Shown here in pieces: positions 58,290-64,000 of a stretch of 64,000 nucleotides of DNA. Each line of letters begins with the position of its first letter. Positions within the stretch are counted from its first letter, which is position 1. A program made the position numbers and the translations under genes. Below the pieces are notes generated by a model. It saw only the letters and a list, made by a program, of their open reading frames with translations. It searched no databases and was not told where the DNA came from. This stretch comes from CAYMEK01 sp964389305 (GTDB lineage Bacteria > Spirochaetota > Spirochaetia > SZUA-6 > DRHE01), in NCBI GenBank assembly GCA_964389305.1, contig CAYMEK010000002.1, positions 1 through 64,000 of the forward strand, read 5' to 3'.

Positions 58290-60020
58290 TCAGGCTTGAG
58301 CCCTGGCCTCCAATGGCTTGGAAACGAAGAAGGCTCCGAGACCTTCAACCACGATCCACAGGGCGATCAGGAGTACGAAAGCATTCACTACCATCAACAG
58401 AACATTGCCGGAATTGATGAAGGTGATCTCATTGTATACCAGTGCCCAGGTGGTCATGACGATCATGAAGGCCGCGGGAATGCCGCTGACCAGGTAGCGA
58501 AGTCCGCCTCTCTGCTTCAAGTACACAGTGATGGCCAGAAGCGCAAGCGCGGCGAGACACTGATTGGTGGCGCCAAACAGAGGCCAGAGAGTCAGGGCCC
58601 CGGCTCCGGAGGCACCGGTGGCAAAGGCGAGAACCGCAGCAGTGATCACGGCAAAGGCGGTAGCCGCATAGCGGTTCTGCATGAACCCGAGCTTGATGTC
58701 TCCGGACAGCTCCTGGACCACGTAGCGCTGGATCCGGGTGGCGGTGTCGAGAGTGGTGCCGGCGAACGAAGCCACGAACACGCCCATGATGACGATGGCG
58801 ATGGCCTTGGGAATACCGAAGACAGCGATCATGTTAGCGGCCCCAACGACGAAGGCAGACACCTTCGATCCAAGACCGGCCGCGCCGGCCCAGTTGGCGT
58901 AGTGGTGCGTCCAGGCAGCCGTTCCGGTGAGAACGGCTCCATCGGCCGTGGTGTAAGCGATGCCGATACCGGCCGCCACCGCGATAATCACGAATGTAGC
59001 CAGCACACCCTCAAACACCATGGAACCGTAGCCCACAAACAGGGCGTCCTCTTCCCGCCTCACCTGCTTGGCGGAGGTTCCGGAGGACACTAGGGAGTGG
59101 AAACCGGAGATGGCGCCGCAGGCGATGGTGATGAACAACATCGGCCACAGGGGAGGCGCTCCTTCGGGGGTTGCCTGTACCGCCGGAGCCACCACCTGCA
59201 GTTTGCCCAGGGCCCCCGCAACAACGACACCGATGAGTATCAGGGCCATGGCAATGAAAAGTTGATGGGAGTTGATGTAGTCCCGCGGCTGCAGAAGCGT
59301 TGTGACCGGCAGGCTCGAAGCAATGAAGGCATAGATGAACAAGAGGATGCACCACACTCCAGTGGCTGGCATCCCGGCGATGGCAGGCATCTTCAAAGGC
59401 AGGTAGGCGCCGATTACCACGGTGATGTACATCGTGATCACCGCGAGTATGGAGAACAACACGTGGTTTCCGCCTCGCTTGTAGATGATCCAGCCCAGGA
59501 GTATGGCGATGGGAATCTCCAACCAGACCGGGAACACCGCCTGCGGGTACATGTTGAAGATGATCGCTATGACCAGTCCAAACACCGCGATCACGATCCA
59601 CAGCTCCAGCAGTACGACCAGAAAGAAGATCGTGCGGGTGCGGGCGTTCACATACTTGGAGGTGATTTCCGAGATCGACTTACCCTGGTTGCGCATGGAC
59701 ATCACCAGGGCGCCGAAGTCGTGCACGGCACCCATGACGATGGTGCCAACGAACACCCAGATCAGAGCGGGCACCCAACCCCAGATGATGGCGATGGCCG
59801 GTCCAACGATTGGTCCGGTCCCGGCGATCGAGGTGAAGTGGTGCCCGAAGATTATCCCCTTGCGGGTGGGCACGTAGTCTTGCCCGTCCTCCATCGCTAC
59901 GGCCGGTGTTTTGGCGGCGTTGCTCAAGGCGAATATCTTCCTGCCCACAAACCGACCGTACAGCCTGTAGGCAAGGAGATAGCCGACGAAAGCTACGACC
60001 ATGATGATTATAGCGTCCAT
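58290..60020 (-). CDS. cstA: carbon starvation protein A (peptide/pyruvate transporter family)
   Basis: A 576-residue integral membrane protein with many hydrophobic segments, N-terminal YVPTRKGIIFGHHFTSIAGT, and GPIVGPAIAIIWGW, both CstA signatures. E. coli CstA (about 700 residues) and its relatives import peptides or pyruvate under carbon limitation; this is the shorter form common outside enterobacteria. AGGAGG precedes the ATG. A possible promoter lies at 60089-60117. Confidence 0.92.
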   Translation of the reverse strand: MDAIIIMVVAFVGYLLAYRLYGRFVGRKIFALSNAAKTPAVAMEDGQDYVPTRKGIIFGHHFTSIAGTGPIVGPAIAIIWGWVPALIWVFVGTIVMGAVHDFGALVMSMRNQGKSISEITSKYVNARTRTIFFLVVLLELWIVIAVFGLVIAIIFNMYPQAVFPVWLEIPIAILLGWIIYKRGGNHVLFSILAVITMYITVVIGAYLPLKMPAIAGMPATGVWCILLFIYAFIASSLPVTTLLQPRDYINSHQLFIAMALILIGVVVAGALGKLQVVAPAVQATPEGAPPLWPMLFITIACGAISGFHSLVSSGTSAKQVRREEDALFVGYGSMVFEGVLATFVIIAVAAGIGIAYTTADGAVLTGTAAWTHHYANWAGAAGLGSKVSAFVVGAANMIAVFGIPKAIAIVIMGVFVASFAGTTLDTATRIQRYVVQELSGDIKLGFMQNRYAATAFAVITAAVLAFATGASGAGALTLWPLFGATNQCLAALALLAITVYLKQRGGLRYLVSGIPAAFMIVMTTWALVYNEITFINSGNVLLMVVNAFVLLIALWIVVEGLGAFFVSKPLEARAQA

Positions 60021-60088
60021 AGGACCTCCTCGGAATTTTGTATTACCCTGCCCGTAACACGCCTCTCGGGGCGAGACAGGGACACCTC

Positions 60089-60117
60089 ATGGTAAACCCA
60101 CCGGAACACCGAATCAA
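60089..60117 (-). promoter_or_regulatory. candidate sigma-70 promoter of cstA
   Basis: Minus strand TTGATT (60117-60112), 17-base spacer, TACCAT (60094-60089), about 70 bases before the cstA start codon. Confidence 0.4.
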
Positions 60118-60281
60118 GTTTTTTTTTAAATCTTAGCAATCTCCTTGTGTTCTAAGCTTGTGGACTGGTGGTCGACAAACTGGTAATCCTTCGGGGCCCT
60201 GTAATTACGATCCTGTAATTCCTCACACAGGGAACGGCTGCTCGTTGTCCGGGGTACATGACAAGTGCTTACTGGAAAAAT

Positions 60282-60298
60282 AATTACTGAAAGTAATT
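60282..60298. promoter_or_regulatory. palindrome upstream of the sigma-54 promoter
   Basis: AATTACT-GAA-AGTAATT is a perfect 7-base inverted repeat, flanked by GGAAA and TTTCC words that extend the symmetry. It ends 12 bases before the -24 element. Related AATTAC/GTAATT words recur at 60198-60220, suggesting sites for one regulator. Confidence 0.55.
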
Positions 60299-60309
60299 TC
60301 CAACCGGGG

Positions 60310-60327
60310 CTGGCACGGAACTTGCTT
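60310..60327 (+). promoter_or_regulatory. sigma-54 (RpoN) promoter of the 67-aa gene
   Basis: CTGGCACG (60310-60317), four bases, TTGCTT (60322-60327): matches the -24/-12 consensus TGGCACG-N4-TTGCW exactly, with GG and GC 10 bases apart. It lies 43 bases before the start codon, leaving a short leader. Confidence 0.8.
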
Positions 60328-60370
60328 TCATTCAGCTTAGATAAAAATCACTCGACCTAAGGAGGGAGTC

Positions 60371-60574
60371 ATGGAAAAGATCGATGTGCTGGTTAAGGGA
60401 GTACCGGTGCCGATTCACAATATCTTCAAAGGGTATTGCTCAATGACCGGCAAATCCGAGAGCGAGGGGATCATCGACGCCATGATCTCGGTTATAGAAA
60501 AAAACAGCGTGGGTGGAGGCGGCAAGCTGGAGTCGATCGTAAACGAATATCAACTGGCCGCCAGGCAGAAATAA
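60371..60574 (+). CDS. 67-aa protein under sigma-54 control
   Basis: A 67-residue soluble protein (MEKIDVLVKGVPVPIHNIF...). TAAGGAGGGAG precedes the ATG and a strong terminator follows, so it is a single-gene transcript. The middle (MTGKSESEGIIDAMISVIEK) is reminiscent of ribbon-helix-helix or Arc-like small proteins, but this is weak. No known family. A strict, activator-dependent promoter for such a small protein suggests a regulatory role. Confidence 0.7.
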   Translation: MEKIDVLVKGVPVPIHNIFKGYCSMTGKSESEGIIDAMISVIEKNSVGGGGKLESIVNEYQLAARQK

Positions 60575-60580
60575 ACAAAA

Positions 60581-60617
60581 AGGCTGTCCCGCAGAACGAT
60601 CCGGGACAGCCTGTTTT
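60581..60617 (+). terminator. rho-independent terminator of the 67-aa gene
   Basis: AGGCTGTCCCG (60581-60591) pairs with CGGGACAGCCT (60602-60612), followed by GTTTTA. An A-rich left side makes it usable by the opposing ABC ATPase gene too. Confidence 0.9.
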
Positions 60618-60644
60618 ACCCTGACGATGCCCGCGCCGGCGGGC

Positions 60645-61742
60645 CTATATAATCGCCTTCTCGCTCTCCACATTGAAGAAGTGAATCTTGTCAATGGCGG
60701 GCTTTAGGGTTACCGTGTCGCCCACGTGGAACTCGTAGTGCGGCGGAGTGCGGACGATGATGCTCGGCTGCTGGCTGGTGCTCACGTAGAGCAGGATCTC
60801 CGCTCCCAGAGGCTCGACAACCTCCACCTTGGCGTTGAAGGTTTCCCCTTCGATGTGCTTATCCGCCACCACCAGGTCTTCGGGCCGGATCCCGAACAGC
60901 ACATCCTTTCCGGCATAGGAGCGTACCGCATCGGCGAGCCGGGCCGAGAGGACTATCTGGAAGTCCCCCTCGTCGGCCATAACCTTTCCTTTGTCCTCTT
61001 TCGCCGTCGCCTTCATAACATTCATCGGCGGAGAGCCGATGAAGCCAGCCACGAAACGGTTGACCGGCTTGTTGTACAGCTCCAGGGGCGAGCCTATCTG
61101 CTGGATGTAGCCGTCCTTCAGCACCACGATGCGGTCTCCCATGGTCATGGCCTCCACCTGGTCGTGGGTCACGTACACCATGGTGGCCTGCAGCCGGTTG
61201 TGCAGGGCTGACAGCTCGGCCCTCATCTGCACGCGCAGCTTGGCGTCGAGGTTGGAAAGGGGCTCATCGAAGAGGAATACCTTGGGTTTACGCACGATGG
61301 CCCGGCCCACGGCCACCCGCTGCCTCTGGCCGCCGGAGAGAGCTTTCGGCTTGCGGTCGAGCAGCTCCTCGATGTCGAGAATCCTGGCCGCCTCGTGCAC
61401 CCGGTCGCTGATCTCCTTCTTGGGGAACTTGCGGATCTTCAATCCGAAGGCCATGTTCTCATAGACGGTCATGTGCGGGTATAGGGCGTAGTTCTGAAAC
61501 ACCATGGCGATGTCCCTGTCCTTGGGGGCTACGTCGTTCATAAGCTTGCCATCGATATACAGCTCACCGGCGGTGATTTCCTCCAGACCCGCAATCATCC
61601 GCAGGGTGGTGGACTTGCCGCATCCCGAGGGTCCTACCAGCACGACGAACTCCTTGTCGTTCACGGTGATATTGGCGTTGTCTACGGCCAGCACCCCTCC
61701 CTCGTAGATCTTCTTCAGATTCTTTAACTCTACAGTTGCCAT
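60645..61742 (-). CDS. sugar ABC transporter ATPase, MsmX/UgpC/MalK type
   Basis: A 365-residue ATPase: Walker A GPSGCGKSTT, Q-loop VFQNYALYPHMTVYENM, signature LSGGQRQRVAVGRAI, Walker B VFLFDEPLSNLDAKLR, switch His in VTHDQVEAM, and a C-terminal OB/TOBE regulatory domain (about 235-365, FGIRPEDLV). The start ATG 61742 follows GGAGGTG. It has no permease genes beside it, like the shared MsmX/MsmK ATPases, and could serve the ATPase-less sugar transporter at 15.7-18.8 kb and others. Confidence 0.93.
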   Translation of the reverse strand: MATVELKNLKKIYEGGVLAVDNANITVNDKEFVVLVGPSGCGKSTTLRMIAGLEEITAGELYIDGKLMNDVAPKDRDIAMVFQNYALYPHMTVYENMAFGLKIRKFPKKEISDRVHEAARILDIEELLDRKPKALSGGQRQRVAVGRAIVRKPKVFLFDEPLSNLDAKLRVQMRAELSALHNRLQATMVYVTHDQVEAMTMGDRIVVLKDGYIQQIGSPLELYNKPVNRFVAGFIGSPPMNVMKATAKEDKGKVMADEGDFQIVLSARLADAVRSYAGKDVLFGIRPEDLVVADKHIEGETFNAKVEVVEPLGAEILLYVSTSQQPSIIVRTPPHYEFHVGDTVTLKPAIDKIHFFNVESEKAII

Positions 61743-61781
61743 CAAGGCACCTCCATCAAAAGGTTTATCTTATGGCTAAAA

Positions 61782-61810
61782 AGACTACTGCATCGCGGCT
61801 GCCCTGTCAA
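61782..61810 (-). promoter_or_regulatory. candidate promoter of the ABC ATPase gene
   Basis: Minus strand perfect TTGACA (61810-61805), 17-base spacer, weak TAGTCT (61787-61782), 39 bases before the start codon. It supports independent expression from the upstream lipoprotein gene. Confidence 0.5.
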
Positions 61811-61891
61811 GGCGCCCGGTTCCGGCATTGCCGCCGGTCTCCCAAGCGACCGATCTGCGGCGCGAGGGGTGGTTAGTGACATTTCCACGGC

Positions 61892-63148
61892 CTAGTTGCC
61901 GGCCGTCTCCTCCCTGAACTCGCCGAGGCGCTGCGCCAGCAGCTGCTCGTCGATCCTGTGCCGGACATAGTCCGCCAGCCAGGGGATGACCACCTGTGCC
62001 TTCAACTCTCCCCAGGATTCAGGAAGAGCCTTGGGAACGGCGAACAGCTCCTCTGAAGGTATGCGGCCGAGGAGCCGCCGATAGTACTGGGGGAACTCCC
62101 GCTCGGTGACCTCTCGCAGGGAGGAGAACCCGCCGGCGAGCCCGAAGGTATTCAGGCGTTTCTCCTGATTTATCTCCAAGAGCCTGCTCTGTGTTTCCGG
62201 CTGTAATATCCAGGCCAGGAAGAGCCGGGCGCCGCGCTTGTTTCGCGAACGTTTGGGGATTCCGAAGTACAGAATTTCCTCGCTGACCGGGATCCGGTCT
62301 TCCGAGCCCAGCCAGCGAAAGTCGGCCTCTTCGGCCTGGTCCTCCAAGCTCGCGAGTAGCTGCGAGGAATCGACGGAATAGAAGAGAATCCTGCCCTCGT
62401 CGAGAAGCTTGGGCATTGGCTCGTACAGATATTTGCGGCTGAACTGAGCATCCTGGTCGTAGCCCAAGTTGACCTCTTCGATCCAGCTGGAACAGAATGC
62501 CTGCATCTCCTGCAGGCGGGCTGAGTTCCAGTGTACGCTGCCTTCGGGGGTCTCGCGGAACTGGACGCCGAATAAAGAGGCAGCCGTATACAGGAACTCA
62601 TGATGCCAAAGAGGCGAAAACCCTTGCCGGACGAGACGTCCCCGGACGCTCCGGTTAAACCGGCCGCTTTGCTCTTTCAGGTACTGGAGCGAAACGAACA
62701 GATTGGAAATGTCCCCGTTGAGCTCGGTGCTGAGGAACACCACAGCCGGCAGGTTGAAAGAAAAGGGCAGCGTCAGCTGTCTGCTTTCCCTCATCCCGGC
62801 GCTCAGAAGTCCCGAATAGAAATCTTCCCGGGCTATCTGGGCCTTCCTGAACAACCTGTCCACCGGATCGAGAAGCCGGCGGCAGTCGCTCCCGTTCAGC
62901 CACGGTCCGAGAACCAGATCGGCATCCCGGCTCTTGCTCAATACCATTTCGACAGGGTTACGCTGATAAGAGATGACAACCTTGTAGTCGCTCGGAAGGG
63001 TGTTGAAATACTCCGCATAAGCGGCCATCTCCGGACGATTCGTACAGAGGGTTATAATGTTTTCCGGCAACAGGCTGCAGCCCGTAGCGAAGGCAGCGTA
63101 CAGCAAGGCCAGAAGGATAATTTTTCGACCGGAGCTTCGGAGATTCAC
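61892..63148 (-). CDS. extracellular solute-binding lipoprotein
   Basis: A 418-residue predicted lipoprotein with hydrophobic signal KIILLALLYAAFATGC and lipobox ATGC. Features of family 1 binding proteins include CTNRPEMAAYAEYFN, ADLVLGPWLNGSDCRRLLDP, LPFSFNLPAVVFLSTEL and the C-terminal FLAWILQPETQSRLLEIN. I prefer GTG 63148; a TTG at 63184 coincides with a TTGACA promoter element. No permease is adjacent; it precedes the ABC ATPase gene on the same strand. The ligand is unknown. Confidence 0.75.
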   Translation of the reverse strand: MNLRSSGRKIILLALLYAAFATGCSLLPENIITLCTNRPEMAAYAEYFNTLPSDYKVVISYQRNPVEMVLSKSRDADLVLGPWLNGSDCRRLLDPVDRLFRKAQIAREDFYSGLLSAGMRESRQLTLPFSFNLPAVVFLSTELNGDISNLFVSLQYLKEQSGRFNRSVRGRLVRQGFSPLWHHEFLYTAASLFGVQFRETPEGSVHWNSARLQEMQAFCSSWIEEVNLGYDQDAQFSRKYLYEPMPKLLDEGRILFYSVDSSQLLASLEDQAEEADFRWLGSEDRIPVSEEILYFGIPKRSRNKRGARLFLAWILQPETQSRLLEINQEKRLNTFGLAGGFSSLREVTEREFPQYYRRLLGRIPSEELFAVPKALPESWGELKAQVVIPWLADYVRHRIDEQLLAQRLGEFREETAGN

Positions 63149-63228
63149 CGAAGCAACTCTATGGGAGCGCTTCCCTCTTGTCAATCCCGGGCCACGCTGT
63201 ATGATAGCCAGGAGAGCGAAGAAAAAAA

Positions 63229-64000
63229 GTGGCAGAGAGATTTCGCAGCTACGCCCGCTACTTGAAAGACAAGTACGGACAGCCCGTGTACAGAGTCTCC
63301 GTGGATGCGGGCTTTTCCTGTCCGAACCGCGGGCCCGACCGCAGCTCTCCGGGTTGCCTGTACTGCGACGAGTGGGGCTCGAGGGCGGCCTACCTGAGCG
63401 GCGAGGCGGCTACAGAGAAAGGCGGCCAGGATGCCCTGCGCTCCCAGATCGAGCGCTCCAGAGAGTTCCTGACGGCTCGCTACGGAGCCCGGTTGTATCT
63501 CCTCTACTTTCAGGCTTTTTCCGGGACCTACGCCCCTGTGCACAGACTGAAGAAGACCTACGACTACGCACTAAGCTGCGCTCCCTTCAAAGAGCTGATC
63601 GTTTCGACCCGTCCGGACTGCATCGATACCGCGGTAGCCGAGCTGCTGGCTTCCTATCGCAGCCCCGATTTCGAGGTTTGGGTGGAGTTGGGCCTGCAGT
63701 CGGCCGACGACGGCACTCTGAAGAGGATCAACCGGGGACACACGGTGGCCGATTTCGAACGCGCCTACCTCCTGCTCAGAGGCTTGGGACTCAAGCTTAC
63801 CGTTCACCTGATCTTCGGGCTGCCCGGGGAAGGGCTGCAGGAGATCCTTCGCACCGTCGGCTATCTGGCGGCCCTGGATCCCGACGGCGTGAAGATCCAT
63901 AACCTGCACGTTCCCAAGGGCGCGCCTCTTTTTTCAGAATACCTGGCCGGAGAGATCTCGGTGCCATCGGATCGCCGGCACCTGGAGTATACGGTTCGGG
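63229..64000 (+). CDS. YhcC-type radical SAM protein, N-terminal part
   Basis: Partial gene running off the window; at least 257 residues. It starts at GTG 63229 with AGGAG at 63210-63214, a long 14-base spacing. The family marks are YGQPVYRVSVDAGFSCPNR, then GCLYCDEWGSRAAY (the cysteines are spread CPNR...C-x2-C as in the TIGR01212/YhcC group), FQAFSGTYAPVHRLK, VWVELGLQSADDGTL and LIFGLPGEG. Its role is unknown, though relatives have been linked to redox-dependent regulation. It is divergent from the lipoprotein gene. Confidence 0.88.
   Translation, partial: MAERFRSYARYLKDKYGQPVYRVSVDAGFSCPNRGPDRSSPGCLYCDEWGSRAAYLSGEAATEKGGQDALRSQIERSREFLTARYGARLYLLYFQAFSGTYAPVHRLKKTYDYALSCAPFKELIVSTRPDCIDTAVAELLASYRSPDFEVWVELGLQSADDGTLKRINRGHTVADFERAYLLLRGLGLKLTVHLIFGLPGEGLQEILRTVGYLAALDPDGVKIHNLHVPKGAPLFSEYLAGEISVPSDRRHLEYTVR

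Larger units (their letters stand above)
60021..60370. other. divergent regulatory region between cstA and the 67-aa gene
   Basis: 350 bases of regulatory DNA. The left part has a cstA promoter candidate. The right part has repeated CCTGTAATT words (60198-60206, 60212-60220), a palindrome at 60282-60298 and a sigma-54 promoter at 60310-60327. No gene is present. Confidence 0.6.

Noticed and set aside
63149..63184. TTG start of the solute-binding lipoprotein
   Set aside because: TTG at 63184 is the first part of a TTGACA promoter element, and no ribosome-binding site precedes it; GTG 63148 keeps the whole signal peptide.
1..64000. CRISPR arrays, tRNA or rRNA genes, insertion sequences
   Set aside because: No regularly spaced repeats, no cloverleaf-like segments with a T-loop in the gaps examined, and no transposase-like protein were seen. 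A tRNAscan and Infernal run would be decisive.

Overview
The window is GC-rich bacterial chromosome, densely coding, with long operons and no plasmid, phage, insertion-sequence, rRNA, tRNA or CRISPR features that I can see. The likeliest host is a free-living or environmental spirochaete (Spirochaetota). The evidence for this is indirect. A sugar-binding protein has the signal-peptide end AFAGGGQEE common in Spirochaeta/Treponema. There are lipoproteins with relaxed lipoboxes (LFNC, GYTSC), a LysM lipoprotein with an alanine/glutamate-rich N-terminus, and a B1 metallo-beta-lactamase with glycine instead of the first zinc histidine, which I recall from the Sediminispirochaeta enzyme SPS-1. No ribosomal marker is present, so the phylum call remains an inference.

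Layout. 1-2.1 kb: start of an alpha-glucan phosphorylase, a DinB-like protein and a B3/B4-domain protein. 2.1-9.7 kb: a MocR-type regulator that has lost its PLP lysine, an MttB-family methyltransferase, and an opposing operon mttB2 - SAM methyltransferase - asnB. 10.3-12.2 kb: two tandem malate/lactate-dehydrogenase-family genes, one with an altered active site. 12.4-14.1 kb: an iron/peroxide group (Fur-family regulator without a standard start codon, Dps-like thioferritin, second ferritin-like protein) with a near-identical operator before the first two. 14.5-20 kb: ROK regulator, sugar ABC binding protein, two permeases and an uncharacterised propeller-like protein. 20.1-34.4 kb: a TCA-cycle supercluster on the minus strand (acnA-fumC-sdhA-sdhB-sucC-sucD-sucA-sucB, then gltA) lacking icd, sdhC/D and the E3 gene. 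34.6-36.0 kb: a lipoprotein and a B1 metallo-beta-lactamase. 36.1-43.2 kb: YecE, a small winged-helix protein, UPF0182, TruD and TrpB2. 43.4-51.9 kb: hybrid histidine kinase, patatin, phosphomannomutase, LysM lipoprotein, radical SAM protein, ankyrin protein. 52.2-58.2 kb: a ParB-like/SPL-like overlapping pair, FecR-domain protein, SDR, and an operon of membrane protein - 94-aa protein - ArsA/Get3-like ATPase. 58.3-64 kb: CstA, a 67-aa protein behind a textbook sigma-54 promoter, an MsmX/UgpC-type ATPase, a solute-binding lipoprotein and the start of a YhcC-type radical SAM protein.

How it fits together. The two dehydrogenases and the supercluster supply most of an oxidative TCA cycle, unusual for spirochaetes other than Leptospira. 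The ROK-controlled sugar transporter has no ATPase of its own, and the MsmX-type ATPase at 60.6 kb is the obvious candidate to energise it. The two least explained loci are mttB2-methyltransferase-asnB (no corrinoid protein nearby) and the three-gene ArsA/Get3-like operon with translationally overlapping genes.
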